DNA of 64,000 nt from Gaetbulibacter_A sp043876815 (GCF_043876815.1 NZ_JBAWKA010000003.1:248001-312000), one strand, 5' to 3'. Counted from the stretch's first letter, positions 1 through 8,713 are shown. Notes: a model not told the origin generated them from the sequence alone. Program-made: numbers and translations.

Positions 1-283
1 TGATCGATAGGGTAAAGCCTATGGTCTTTGCGGTTGCCAGTGTTTCTCCTTCAAAAGGAGCCAGATTGGTGACCTTAAGATCATGAATTCCCACATGAGC
101 ATTTGGAAAATTGCGTATGAAACTCAAGCTTACATCGCTAAAACTTACTTTCGCATTTAAATTTTCATTAATGGTATTTTCAAGATAGGTATTGATCTTA
201 CCGCTAAAGGCATAAGGTAAAATTAAAAGTAAGGCGAAAATAATAAGGACACTAAGGCCCAAAATTTTTAAAAACTTCTTCAT
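1..283 (-). CDS. AsmA-family protein, N-terminal part (runs off window)
   Basis: The reading frame opens with ATG at 283 on the minus strand and stays open to base 1, so only about 94 N-terminal residues are present. The protein starts with a short basic stretch (MKKFLKI) and one hydrophobic segment (about residues 7-26) that looks like an uncleaved N-terminal anchor. The following sequence, with SGKINTYLENTINENLNAKV and then SFIRNFPNAHVGIHDLKV, matches the start of AsmA/DUF748-type proteins of Bacteroidota, which are long periplasmic beta-rich proteins linked to outer-membrane lipid homeostasis. The family call rests on the N-terminus only. Confidence 0.7.
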   Translation of the reverse strand, partial: MKKFLKILGLSVLIIFALLLILPYAFSGKINTYLENTINENLNAKVSFSDVSLSFIRNFPNAHVGIHDLKVTNLAPFEGETLATAKTIGFTLSI

Positions 284-420
284 AACTATGATTTGGTATA
301 ACCGCTTTCGCGGAAAAATTAGTCGCTATTTTAATATACGGATAAAAACAACGAACGGTTGAAATGGGTTGATTTTTATAACTTTTTACGTGAGTTGAAT
401 ATACAGGTAATTTCTCGCAT

Positions 421-1125
421 TTACAATAAATCGAGCTCCTCATTTACCTTCAAATTAAAACGCTTTTTGAAGAGGTAGACGCCCAAATATAACAAGGGTG
501 TGTCACAAATGGCAACAATAACTTTAAACAAAAAACCGCTAATTAATAAACCTTTGAAATTAACCCAGGGAATGATCCCGAACAGGCACAATAAAAAGGT
601 AATCGTAAAGGTGTCTACAAATTGTGAGAACCAGGTGGAAAAATTATTTCGTAACCATAAATGCCTCCCCTTGGTCAGTCGTTTCCAGAAATGATAAATC
701 TGAATATCGATTAATTGGGCTAGCAAATAGGTTAACATGCTGGCGAATACCGCTATGGCCGAATTTCCAAACACACGCTGGAACATGGTATCATCAACAT
801 AACTCCAGGATGTTGCCGGCACTGAAGCAGAAGTAAAAATTATGGCGAGTGAAAATATGGAAGCAAACACTCCAACGGTAACCACATCGTTGGCGCGTTT
901 TTTACCATAGATCTCACTGATGAGGTCGGTGATCAAAAAGGTGATCGGGTAGGGTAGGATGCCTACCGAGATTTCAAAAAGTTTAATTCCGAAAATTTCA
1001 ATATCGAAAGGATACCAATGAAAGAATTTTTGGAAAATAAGATTCGATACAACTAATGAAGTAATGAATAAGGCGCCCAAAAGGAGGTAAATACGTTGGG
1101 CAACCAGCTTGTCTTTTAATGTCAT
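421..1125 (-). CDS. yhhQ: Queuosine precursor transporter (YhhQ/DUF165 family)
   Basis: This 234-residue inner-membrane protein has about six hydrophobic segments. It carries the family hallmarks near residues 55-75: a PYPITFLITDLISEIYGKK-like stretch with an acidic TDLxSExYG motif. Family members such as E. coli YhhQ import 7-cyano-7-deazaguanine (preQ0/preQ1) for queuosine tRNA modification. Length is normal for the family. The start ATG at 1125 gives MTLKDKLVAQRIYLLL, with the first membrane segment following at once. It is a single gene, divergent from the FolK fusion at 1198. Confidence 0.88.
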   Translation of the reverse strand: MTLKDKLVAQRIYLLLGALFITSLVVSNLIFQKFFHWYPFDIEIFGIKLFEISVGILPYPITFLITDLISEIYGKKRANDVVTVGVFASIFSLAIIFTSASVPATSWSYVDDTMFQRVFGNSAIAVFASMLTYLLAQLIDIQIYHFWKRLTKGRHLWLRNNFSTWFSQFVDTFTITFLLCLFGIIPWVNFKGLLISGFLFKVIVAICDTPLLYLGVYLFKKRFNLKVNEELDLL

Positions 1126-1197
1126 CTATAATTGTGAATAAATAGGTTCTGTAAATATAAAAGAATAAAATTTGTTTTAGTTATTTTGTGCTCGCTT

Positions 1198-2331
1198 ATG
1201 GAAGGATCTGCAACATATTATTTGGCGCTTGGGAGCAATAAGGGAGATAAATTCAAAAATCTTCAAGATGCTGTTGATGCGATCCATTTGAATATCGGAC
1301 AGGTAAAACTGATCTCAAAAGTTTACAAATCGCCGGCCATGGGTTTTAAAAGCGAGGATGCATTTTTTAACTGTTGCCTGATCCTTGAAACCGACCTCAA
1401 ACCGGCGTTAGTTCTAAAAACCTTACTCAGAATTGAAAAGCAGTTGGGGCGCACGCGTTCTTCAAAACCGGGCTATGAAGACCGTACCATCGACCTGGAC
1501 ATTATTTTTGTCGAGGATATGGTCGTTCACACAAAAACGCTGGATATTCCACATCCAGAGATGCAAAATCGACGTTTTGTTCTCCAGCCTTTAAATGATA
1601 TGGCACCCAAGCTGGAACATCCGGTATCACACAAGACCATTCATGAGTTATTAGAGATATGTAAGGATAAATCGGTTTTAGAACCCGTAAATATTTGGCT
1701 TAAGAATCCGAGTAAAGCGTTTGATTTTTCGAAGTATAGTTATTTTGCTATTGAAGGAAATATCGGTGCCGGGAAAACCAGTTTGGCCACTAAGATCGCT
1801 CATGATTATAATGCCAAACTGATTCTGGAACGCTTTGCCGATAATCCGTTTCTGCCCAAATTCTATGAGGATGCGCATCGTTATGCCTTTACCTTAGAGA
1901 TGTCTTTTTTAGCCGATCGGTACCAGCAGATCTCAGACGATCTCTCACAACTCGATTTGTTCAAGGATTTTATTGTGAGTGATTACGATGTTTTCAAATC
2001 CCTTATTTTTTCGAAGATCACCCTTGCGGAAGACGAATTTAATCTGTACCGCAAACTATTTTATTTGATGTATAAGGACCTGCGTAAACCCGATCTGTAT
2101 GTGTACTTGTATCAAAATACGGAGCGATTGCAGGAGAATATTAAAAAAAGGGGTCGGGATTATGAGCAGAATATCGCCAACGAGTATCTGGAAAAAATCA
2201 ATGAGGGCTATTTGAATTTCCTGAAAACGCAAAAAGATTTCAATGTAAAGATCATCGATATTTCAGATCGTGATTTCATTAAGAACCGCAAGGATTATTT
2301 GTGGATTCTAGAGGAGATTTGTAAATCTTAA
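1198..2331 (+). CDS. folK: HPPK (FolK) fused to a deoxynucleoside kinase
   Basis: One 377-residue frame joins two enzymes. Residues 1-160 are 6-hydroxymethyl-7,8-dihydropterin pyrophosphokinase, a folate enzyme: LGSNKGD at 11-17, DRTIDLDI at 95-102 (Mg-binding aspartates) and HPEMQNRRFVL at 119-129. Residues 180-377 are a deoxynucleoside kinase: P-loop GNIGAGKT at 187-194 and a KRGRDYE lid motif near 313. The usual DRS motif is replaced by a SDYDVFKS stretch near 261, so substrate choice may differ from classic dNKs. ATG at 1198 is preferred; an in-frame TTG at 1186 would add four residues. A separate dNK lies at 62870-63484. Confidence 0.88.
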   Translation: MEGSATYYLALGSNKGDKFKNLQDAVDAIHLNIGQVKLISKVYKSPAMGFKSEDAFFNCCLILETDLKPALVLKTLLRIEKQLGRTRSSKPGYEDRTIDLDIIFVEDMVVHTKTLDIPHPEMQNRRFVLQPLNDMAPKLEHPVSHKTIHELLEICKDKSVLEPVNIWLKNPSKAFDFSKYSYFAIEGNIGAGKTSLATKIAHDYNAKLILERFADNPFLPKFYEDAHRYAFTLEMSFLADRYQQISDDLSQLDLFKDFIVSDYDVFKSLIFSKITLAEDEFNLYRKLFYLMYKDLRKPDLYVYLYQNTERLQENIKKRGRDYEQNIANEYLEKINEGYLNFLKTQKDFNVKIIDISDRDFIKNRKDYLWILEEICKS

Positions 2332-2468
2332 AGAAATCTGTTGAACCCCTAAACATCTGTTTAGTGTCTTAGTTCTGAAAAACAGGGTTTTAGTATTTTT
2401 TTTGTGTATCTTTATTTGCTTCATATTTGCCTTGAATAATCTACAGGATGTTTTAATTTTTAGATTAT

Positions 2469-3512
2469 TTGAGCACAACAGATTTCCATAAAACAAAACT
2501 TTTTAAACGACTCAGATCCTGTTTGTACTGTCTGGTGGTTATGGTATTCGTTTTATTTATTCTTCAGAAATTGAACATTATTGAGATCAGGACTCCGCTT
2601 CATCCTACTAAAACACAGATGGTAGATATTTTCTTAAGGGATTACGATGTTTATAAATTAGATGATTCGGAAGACCATCGCGAGGTTAAGTTAGGGTATG
2701 AGATCTTCATGAACACGGCACAATATATCGGTCCTGAAAATGGTGATCCAATTAAGGCCTATTCCGGTAATAATCTCGCTTGTACCAATTGTCATTTAGC
2801 AGCGGGCACCAAACCGTATTCCGGTCCTTTGATCGGGGTGATCAAACGATTTCCTCAATACCGTGGTAGAGAGGATAAAATAGGAACCATTGAAGAGCGT
2901 ATAAACGGTTGTATGGAGCGTAGCATGAATGGTCGGATGATGCCTGAAACCGCTCCGGAGATGACTGCCTTAATAAGTTACCTGAAATGGTTAGGGCGCT
3001 ATGCACCGGATGATGGCAAAATAGAAGGTCAGGGCTTTCTGGAAATTACGATCCCTGAGCGTGCTGTCGATCTTGAAAAAGGAGCACAGATCTTTACACT
3101 GAATTGTGTGGTTTGTCATACTGCGGAGGGTAAAGGGATGAAAAAACCGGTTGGTCCTGGTTATTTATATCCACCACTTTGGGGCGATGATTCCTATAAC
3201 AACGGAGCGGGGATGACCAGAGTGATCACCGCAGCACAGTTCATTAAGGGGAATATGCCCTTCGGGGTTCAATACACGAATCCAACGCTTAGCGATGAAG
3301 AAGCTTACGATGTGGCCGGTTATATAAACCAACAATCACGGCCGGTAAAACCACATTTGGAAAAGGACTTTCCTGATCTGAAGAAAAAACCGGTGTCTAC
3401 ACCGTACCCGCCCTATGTGGATGATTTCCCGATAGAACAACATCAATTAGGGCCTTTTCAACCGATCATGGCTTTTTATAAAACCAAATTCAATATGGAG
3501 AAAACAAAATAG
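2469..3512 (+). CDS. Diheme cytochrome c, thiosulfate dehydrogenase (TsdA)-like
   Basis: This 347-residue protein has an N-terminal signal/anchor (basic residues, then a hydrophobic run at about 15-37) and two heme-binding sites, CTNCH at 105-109 and CVVCH at 213-217. Between them is an NGCMERSMNG stretch whose Cys148 is placed like the cysteine heme ligand of TsdA enzymes; GNMPFG (Met263) is a candidate distal ligand of the second heme. TsdA couples two thiosulfates to tetrathionate in the periplasm. The start is TTG at 2469; the next ATG would lie inside the hydrophobic segment. It precedes two exported DsrE-like genes, which supports a sulfur-redox role. Whether the substrate is thiosulfate is inferred. 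Confidence 0.72.
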   Translation: MSTTDFHKTKLFKRLRSCLYCLVVMVFVLFILQKLNIIEIRTPLHPTKTQMVDIFLRDYDVYKLDDSEDHREVKLGYEIFMNTAQYIGPENGDPIKAYSGNNLACTNCHLAAGTKPYSGPLIGVIKRFPQYRGREDKIGTIEERINGCMERSMNGRMMPETAPEMTALISYLKWLGRYAPDDGKIEGQGFLEITIPERAVDLEKGAQIFTLNCVVCHTAEGKGMKKPVGPGYLYPPLWGDDSYNNGAGMTRVITAAQFIKGNMPFGVQYTNPTLSDEEAYDVAGYINQQSRPVKPHLEKDFPDLKKKPVSTPYPPYVDDFPIEQHQLGPFQPIMAFYKTKFNMEKTK

Positions 3513-3640
3513 TTTCATTACAACTTATTTCTCTGATTTTAAATAAGTTGGTTAAACCAAAGCTTATTTTTATTAACTTTAGAATTCCCACTTCCATGGC
3601 GCGCCTCTCACATTAGTATCAACAAACAAACTATTACATT

Positions 3641-4324
3641 ATGAAAAACATGAGTAATTCTCGTAGAGATTTTTTGGGAGCTTTGGCTCTTGGAGCTGCC
3701 GCGAGTGGATTATCGGTATTTGGAAATCCACTGCATGCAGGCACCAGCGTGGCTGATTTTGACAAGAAAACCTTAGGAGATCCCAAAGAATGGTTCAACA
3801 AAATTAAAGGTACACACCGCGTTGTGTACGATGGCTCTACACCGCACGACAGTTTTCCAATTATTTGGAATTGGGCCTTTTATCTATCCAACAATCAGGC
3901 GGGAACTCCTGATGAGGATATGACGGCCATGACGGTTATTAGGCATAGTGCGATCGCATTTGCCCTGAAAGACAGTTTATGGGCCAAGTATAAGCTGGGG
4001 GCGTTTTTCGATATTAAAGACCTGACGACCGGAGAACATGCCGTACGAAATATGGTTTATGAACCAAAAGATGGCGATTTTATCCTACCGGGTATCGACG
4101 GGATCAAGCGCTTACAGGAACGTGGAGCCATGTTCTGTGTGTGTAATTTGGCTCTGAACGTTTACGCTGGTTTCCTTGCTAAGGGCATGGAAATGGAAGC
4201 CGATGCTGTTTATCAGGACTTGCTTGCCGGTGTATTGCCGGGCATCCAGGTGGTGCCATCAGGGGTTTGGGCTTTAACCTTAGCTCAGGAAAACGGCTGC
4301 GGATATATTTTTGCTGGCGGATAA
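3641..4324 (+). CDS. Tat-exported DsrE-like protein
   Basis: The N-terminus has a clear twin-arginine signal (SRRDFLG at about 7-13, then a hydrophobic Ala/Gly/Leu stretch to residue 28). The mature part ends in a DsrE-type pattern: a cysteine pair in MFCVCN (Cys166, Cys168), then LPGIQVVPSGVWAL and a terminal GYI, which matches the C-terminal half of DsrE/DsrF sulfur-carrier proteins. Such proteins bind persulfides on a cysteine. It lies 128 bp after the cytochrome and 16 bp before a second DsrE-like gene, so the three probably form one functional group. Tat export suggests folding or cofactor loading before transport. The precise reaction is unknown. Confidence 0.62.
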   Translation: MKNMSNSRRDFLGALALGAAASGLSVFGNPLHAGTSVADFDKKTLGDPKEWFNKIKGTHRVVYDGSTPHDSFPIIWNWAFYLSNNQAGTPDEDMTAMTVIRHSAIAFALKDSLWAKYKLGAFFDIKDLTTGEHAVRNMVYEPKDGDFILPGIDGIKRLQERGAMFCVCNLALNVYAGFLAKGMEMEADAVYQDLLAGVLPGIQVVPSGVWALTLAQENGCGYIFAGG

Positions 4325-4340
4325 TTTAAAACCAAACATT

Positions 4341-4754
4341 ATGAAAGCATATGCTATTTTATTTATAGCCTGTTTCATGTCGCTATCTATGGTAGCTCAG
4401 GAGAAACCGGTTAAAATTGTTTTTGATGTCACCAGTAGTGATGAGGGCGTTCATAGTTCTACGATGCGGCATGTAAAAGCCATGTCTGAAGCCTATCCGA
4501 AATCACAATTTGAGGTCGTTATGTACAGCGGCTCGCTGAATATGGCACTCAAGAATAAATCATCGGTTGAACAAGACATGGCGGATCTGGCCAAAAAGGA
4601 CAACATCTCTTTTGTGATGTGTGAGGGCACCCTCAAACGTCACAAGGTTGATAAATCCGAATTGATCGATGGTGTTAAAACGGTCCCTGACGGGATCTTG
4701 GAGATCATCAACAAACAAAAAAAGGGTTGGGGCTATATCAAAGAAAGTAAGTGA
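4341..4754 (+). CDS. Secreted DsrE/DsrF-like sulfur carrier protein
   Basis: From ATG 4341 the 137-residue product has a Sec signal peptide (MKAYAILFIACFMSLSMVAQ, cleavage after AQ). It then has a DsrE-like domain: FEVVMYSGSLNMAL, a lone cysteine in FVMCEGTL (Cys94), and the closing KTVPDGILEIINKQKKGWGYIK. An upstream in-frame ATG at 4311 would overlap the preceding gene and spoil the signal peptide, so 4341 is preferred. Cys94 sits where DsrE-family carriers hold a persulfide. A strong terminator follows directly. Confidence 0.72.
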   Translation: MKAYAILFIACFMSLSMVAQEKPVKIVFDVTSSDEGVHSSTMRHVKAMSEAYPKSQFEVVMYSGSLNMALKNKSSVEQDMADLAKKDNISFVMCEGTLKRHKVDKSELIDGVKTVPDGILEIINKQKKGWGYIKESK

Positions 4755-4760
4755 AACCAA

Positions 4761-4790
4761 AAAACTCCGGATTTTCCGGAGTTTTTTATT
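4761..4790. terminator. Bidirectional intrinsic terminator
   Basis: An 8-bp stem (AACTCCGG 4764-4771 with CCGGAGTT 4777-4784) and a 5-nt loop is flanked by A's on the left and T's on the right. It lies between the DsrE-like gene and the convergent methyltransferase gene and can serve both. Confidence 0.85.
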
Positions 4791-4814
4791 TTTCAGTATG
4801 TCGTTCGCAAAGTT

Positions 4815-5360
4815 TTACGAGTCTTGGTTCAATCGGGATAATTTCGAAAACAGATCCCAGACCACCACACCACAACTCACTGAGATGTTCAAAGAATGTT
4901 TGGTGCCTAGTTGTGGAATTTCCAGAACGGTGTCGCTGGTACTTACCACGTCCTGTGCCACGCCTTTAACCTCGTTACCAAAAACAAGCGCATAGGTGGT
5001 GTTTGGCAAAACTTCGAAAGCGTCGAGCATCGTTGCTTTTTCGGCCTGTTCCACGGCACATACATGCACATGCTCCGCCTGTAATTTTTTAATCAGGTCC
5101 ATGGTGCTTTCAGCATATTCCCATTGTACGGTATCGGTACTGCCTAAAGCGGTTTTATGAATATCCTTGTGCGGCGGTTTTGCCGTGATTCCGCAGAGGT
5201 ATATTTTTTTAATGAGGAAGGCGTCACAAGTGCGAAACACCGAACCAATATTGTTCAGACTACGGATATTGTCCAGAACCACAATAAGGGGTGTTTTTTC
5301 TGCGGCCTTAAAGCCTTCCACACTCAATCGATCTAATTCACTATTTTTAAGTTTTCGCAT
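4815..5360 (-). CDS. TrmH/SpoU-family RNA 2'-O-methyltransferase
   Basis: This 181-residue protein carries the three SPOUT motifs: LDNIRSLNNIGSVFRT near residues 29-44 (motif 1, with the catalytic Asn/Arg), ALVFGNEVKGV near 127 (motif 2) and LNISVSCGVVVW near 158 (motif 3, knot/SAM binding). The family methylates the 2'-hydroxyl of a tRNA or rRNA nucleotide. The exact target cannot be read from sequence; the short form without an N-terminal substrate domain resembles TrmH/YibK-size enzymes. It is divergent from mutS and convergent with the DsrE-like gene. Confidence 0.85.
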   Translation of the reverse strand: MRKLKNSELDRLSVEGFKAAEKTPLIVVLDNIRSLNNIGSVFRTCDAFLIKKIYLCGITAKPPHKDIHKTALGSTDTVQWEYAESTMDLIKKLQAEHVHVCAVEQAEKATMLDAFEVLPNTTYALVFGNEVKGVAQDVVSTSDTVLEIPQLGTKHSLNISVSCGVVVWDLFSKLSRLNQDS

Positions 5361-5492
5361 GAAAATATAATTGTTGACATCTTGGATGAATTGTAGATAA
5401 CTTCTAAAGTAACAACTTCAAAAAACATGAAATTAATAGTACCTTGCCCTCTACAATTTTTACAAAAATAACATTTAAAACCGAGCTCGCCA

Positions 5493-8105
5493 TTGGCTAA
5501 AAAAACAAATAAAGAAACGCCTTTAATGAAACAGTACAACGCTATCAAGGCGAAGTATCCTGATGCGCTGTTGTTGTTTCGCGTGGGTGATTTTTATGAG
5601 ACCTTTGGTGAAGATGCTGTAAAAGCTGCCGGGATACTCGGAATCATTTTAACGAAACGCGGTGCGGGAAGTCAGAGTGAAACGGAGTTGGCAGGATTTC
5701 CGCATCATTCCCTGAACACCTATTTGCCTAAGCTGGTAAAGGCAGGGGAGCGGGTGGCCATCTGCGATCAGCTGGAAGATCCTAAGCAAACCAAGACCAT
5801 TGTAAAGCGGGGTGTTACGGAACTTATTACACCCGGTGTAGCCCTGAATGATGAGGTGTTGCATTCCAAATCCAATAACTTTTTGGCTTCGGTTTATTTT
5901 GATAATAAATACCTGGGCGTGTCCTTTTTGGATATTTCCACAGGGGAATTCCTAACGGCGCAAGGTAACGCCGAGTATATTGATAAGCTCCTTCAGAATT
6001 TTAGTCCGAGTGAGGTTTTGGTATCCAAGCAAAAACGCACGGCATTTACCGAGACTTTCGGAAAGGACTTTCATACGTTTTATCTCGAGGATTGGGTGTA
6101 TCAAAGTGATTATGCCTACGAGACCCTGATCAAACATTTTAATACCAAAACCCTTAAAGGCTTTGGGGTGGAGGACCTTTATGAAGGCATTATAGCCTCG
6201 GGGTCCATTCTCCATTATCTTGGGGAAACACAGCATCATAAATTGCAGCATATTACATCGATTTCCCGCATTGCGGAAGATGATTATGTGTGGATGGATA
6301 AGTTTACCATTCGAAATTTAGAGTTATACCATTCGCCCAATATGAATGCCGTAACGCTTTTGGATGTGATCGATAAGACCATTTCGCCTATGGGCGGAAG
6401 ATTATTGAAGCGCTGGTTGGCACTACCCCTGAAACGTCTGGAAAAAATAAAACAGCGTCATGAGGTGGTACATTACTTGAGTCAGGAGAATACTGTGCTC
6501 AGTAAGATCCAAAACCACATCAAACACATTGGCGATCTGGAGCGTTTGATCTCCAAAACGGCTACAGGCAAGGTAAACCCTAAAGAGGTCATTCAACTAA
6601 AAAATTCCTTGGAAGCCATCGTCCCTGTTAAAGCCCTGGCTACAAATTGCACCAATGAATCTTTAAAAATTATTGGAGACCATCTACAGAATTGTGATGT
6701 ACTTCGCGATAAGATAAAAGAGACCTTAAATGAGGATGCGCCGGTAAATATTTTGAAAGGGCATACCATTGCGGCCGGTTTTTCGGAGGAGCTCGATGAG
6801 CTTCGCGGTCTGAGGAAATCCAGTAAGGACTACCTCGATGGCATGTTGAAACGCGAAACGGAACGCACCGGGATCACCTCGCTTAAAATAGCTTCCAACA
6901 ATGTATTTGGCTACTATATTGAGGTACGCAATACCCATAAAGATAAGGTGCCGGAAAGCTGGATCCGGAAACAGACTTTAGTAAGTGCCGAGCGCTACAT
7001 TACTGAAGAGCTTAAAGAATACGAGGCTAAGATCCTGGGTGCTGAAGAACGCATTCTGGGTATCGAGCAGCAGTTATTTGCCGATCTGGTGGCCTGGATG
7101 CATCAGTACATCAAAGCTGTACAACAAAATGCGGCGCTTATTGCGCAACTGGATTGTTTATGTGGTTTTGCTCAGTTGGCCAAAGACACTAATTATGTAT
7201 ATCCCAACCTCGACGACAGTTTCGATCTCGAGATCAAGGACGGGCGTCATCCGGTGATCGAAAAGCAGTTGCCGCATGGGGAGGCCTATATTGCCAACGA
7301 TGTGTATCTCGATCGTACAACCCAACAGATCATCATGATCACAGGGCCAAATATGTCGGGTAAATCAGCGATACTCAGGCAAACCGCCCTGATTGTGTTA
7401 TTGGCACAGATCGGGTGTTTTGTACCGGCAAAAGAAGCCCGTATTGGTTTGGTAGACAAGATCTTTACCCGCGTGGGTGCCAGCGATAATATCTCGATGG
7501 GCGAATCGACCTTTATGGTGGAAATGAATGAGACGGCCTCGATCCTGAACAATATTTCAGAGCGCAGTCTGGTGTTGCTCGACGAGATTGGTCGTGGTAC
7601 CAGTACCTATGACGGGATCTCTATTGCTTGGGCCATCAGTGAATATTTGCACGAACATCCGGCGAAACCTAAAACCTTGTTTGCCACACATTACCACGAG
7701 CTTAATGAAATGACTGAAACGTTTGATCGCATCAAGAATTTCAATGTATCGGTCAAGGAGTTAAAGGATAATGTGCTGTTCCTGCGTAAACTGGTAGCAG
7801 GCGGTTCTGCCCACAGTTTCGGGATCCATGTGGCAAAAATGGCCGGGATGCCGCAACAGGTATTACATCGGGCGAACAAGATTCTGAAAAAACTGGAGCA
7901 GTCGCATTCCAGTGAAGAGCTAACCGATAAGATGAAAGCGGTACAGGACGAGATGCAGCTCAGCTTTTTCAATCTTGATGATCCGCTTTTAGAGAACATT
8001 AAGGAGGAGATATTACGTACCGATATTGATACCCTAACGCCGGTGGAAGCGTTGATGAAACTCAACGAGATTAAGCGCATGCTGGTGAAGAAAAAACAGG
8101 CCTGA
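5493..8105 (+). CDS. mutS: DNA mismatch repair protein MutS
   Basis: This full-length MutS1 has 870 residues. The mismatch-reading Phe-x-Glu is in GDFYETFGED (Phe34, Glu36). The ATPase has Walker A TGPNMSGKS at about 616-624, Walker B LLDEIGRGTSTYDG and the ATHYHEL switch. The start codon is TTG at 5493 (MAKKTNKETPLMKQYN); the family needs the residues before the first internal ATG at 5526, so the TTG is favoured. It recognises mispairs and recruits MutL. It is followed by the tRNA pair on the same strand, which has its own promoter. Confidence 0.97.
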   Translation: MAKKTNKETPLMKQYNAIKAKYPDALLLFRVGDFYETFGEDAVKAAGILGIILTKRGAGSQSETELAGFPHHSLNTYLPKLVKAGERVAICDQLEDPKQTKTIVKRGVTELITPGVALNDEVLHSKSNNFLASVYFDNKYLGVSFLDISTGEFLTAQGNAEYIDKLLQNFSPSEVLVSKQKRTAFTETFGKDFHTFYLEDWVYQSDYAYETLIKHFNTKTLKGFGVEDLYEGIIASGSILHYLGETQHHKLQHITSISRIAEDDYVWMDKFTIRNLELYHSPNMNAVTLLDVIDKTISPMGGRLLKRWLALPLKRLEKIKQRHEVVHYLSQENTVLSKIQNHIKHIGDLERLISKTATGKVNPKEVIQLKNSLEAIVPVKALATNCTNESLKIIGDHLQNCDVLRDKIKETLNEDAPVNILKGHTIAAGFSEELDELRGLRKSSKDYLDGMLKRETERTGITSLKIASNNVFGYYIEVRNTHKDKVPESWIRKQTLVSAERYITEELKEYEAKILGAEERILGIEQQLFADLVAWMHQYIKAVQQNAALIAQLDCLCGFAQLAKDTNYVYPNLDDSFDLEIKDGRHPVIEKQLPHGEAYIANDVYLDRTTQQIIMITGPNMSGKSAILRQTALIVLLAQIGCFVPAKEARIGLVDKIFTRVGASDNISMGESTFMVEMNETASILNNISERSLVLLDEIGRGTSTYDGISIAWAISEYLHEHPAKPKTLFATHYHELNEMTETFDRIKNFNVSVKELKDNVLFLRKLVAGGSAHSFGIHVAKMAGMPQQVLHRANKILKKLEQSHSSEELTDKMKAVQDEMQLSFFNLDDPLLENIKEEILRTDIDTLTPVEALMKLNEIKRMLVKKKQA

Positions 8106-8134
8106 AAATAAATGGATTTATTTTTATAAAAGGC

Positions 8135-8164
8135 TTTGCTTTTCCTAGAAATATTTTAAATTTG
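8135..8164 (+). promoter_or_regulatory. Bacteroidota-type promoter for the tRNA pair
   Basis: TTTG (8135-8138) and TAAATTTG (8157-8164) are separated by 18 bp, which matches the Bacteroidota primary sigma consensus TTTG-N17-19-TAnnTTTG. The transcript would start near 8171, about 70 nt before tRNA-Gly. Its leader can form a 7-bp hairpin (8166-8172 with 8194-8200) or an alternative CCTAAT/ATTAGG pairing (8171-8176 with 8213-8218). Confidence 0.8.
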
Positions 8165-8239
8165 CACCTGCCTAATTGAAAGTGGCCTGTCTCGGCAGGT
8201 AAATCCGCTAAGATTAGGAAACGTTCATTACAAAAAACT

Positions 8240-8311
8240 GCGAAAGTAGCTCAGGGGTAGAGCATCACCTTGCCAAGGTGAGGGTCGCGGGTTCAAATCC
8301 CGTCTTTCGCT
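8240..8311 (+). tRNA. tRNA-Gly (anticodon GCC)
   Basis: A complete 72-nt cloverleaf is visible. The acceptor stem is GCGAAAG/CTTTCGC with discriminator T, the D-arm is AGCTCAGGGGTAGAGC, the anticodon stem-loop CACCTTGCCAAGGTG gives GCC, and the T-arm is GCGGGTTCAAATCCCGT. No CCA is encoded. It is first in a two-tRNA transcript. Confidence 0.97.
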
Positions 8312-8341
8312 CTGAACTTTCAAAAATATACCAAGTAAGTT

Positions 8342-8425
8342 GCTGAAGTGGTGGAATTGGTAGACACGTTGGACTTAAAATCCAATGGCCATTAGGCCGT
8401 GCGGGTTCAAGTCCCGCCTTCAGTA
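8342..8425 (+). tRNA. tRNA-Leu (anticodon TAA), insertion target of the element
   Basis: This is an 84-nt class II tRNA with a long variable arm. The acceptor stem is GCTGAAG/CTTCAGT (first pair G-T), the anticodon loop ACTTAAAAT gives TAA, and the T-arm is GCGGGTTCAAGTCCCGC. No CCA is encoded. Its last 20 bases belong to the 21-bp repeat that recurs at 18835-18855, so the mobile element integrated here and restored the tRNA 3' end. Confidence 0.97.
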
Positions 8426-8426
8426 C
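8406..8426 (+). repeat. attL: left 21-bp direct repeat
   Basis: These 21 bases run from the T-loop to just past the discriminator of tRNA-Leu and are identical to 18835-18855. The base before and the base after differ between the copies (G/T before, T/A after), so the identity is exactly 21 bp. Confidence 0.92.
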
Positions 8427-8431
8427 TCTTT

Positions 8432-8477
8432 AAAACCGTAAACAATTGTTTTTCAATAGTTTGCGGTTTTTTTATTT
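8432..8477 (+). terminator. Terminator supplied by the element behind tRNA-Leu
   Basis: AAACCGTAAAC (8433-8443) pairs with GTTTGCGGTTT (8459-8469) around a 15-nt loop and is followed by a T-rich tract. It lies inside the element, just past attL. It replaces the chromosomal terminator that integration displaced to 18861-18890. Confidence 0.8.
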
Positions 8478-8481
8478 TTAT

Positions 8482-8502
8482 TTTAGTCAACATTTAGTTA
8501 AC
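8482..8502 (+). repeat. Candidate integrase arm-type sites, left end
   Basis: TTTAGTCAAC (8482-8491) is followed by TTTAGTTAAC (8493-8502). The same 10-mer occurs twice exactly and once degenerately near the right end (18679-18710). Paired short direct repeats close to both att sites are typical of tyrosine-recombinase arm-binding sites. The role is inferred. Confidence 0.6.
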
Positions 8503-8670
8503 CGTTGTTGAAAAAGTGCTTTTCTTATAGTTTTATTAGTTAATTATTTATCAAGAAAGTATTTAGTATTCTTAGCGACTAATCATAAAAGAAATTTATT
8601 TCTAATTAATCATTTGGTTTTTAGTCGATTAAAAGCAATTAAAATGTTAAATATATTTAATAAAGTGTTA

Positions 8671-8707
8671 TTTGTTAGTGTTATATCTAACAAATTGTAT
8701 ATCTTTG
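8671..8707 (+). promoter_or_regulatory. Inverted repeat plus -7 box upstream of the structured RNA
   Basis: TTTGTTAG (8671-8678) and CTAACAAA (8687-8694) form a perfect 8-bp inverted repeat with an 8-bp gap. It ends five bases before TATCTTTG (8700-8707), which matches the TAnnTTTG -7 box. A dyad in the -33 region of a promoter looks like an operator. No good -33 TTTG at 17-19 bp spacing is seen, so the promoter may be weak or activator-dependent. Confidence 0.5.
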
Positions 8708-8713
8708 ATTCAT

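Noticed and set aside
4669..4995. Plus-strand ORF of 108 codons across the 4761-4790 terminator
   Set aside because: It runs through a strong terminator and antisense to the methyltransferase gene.
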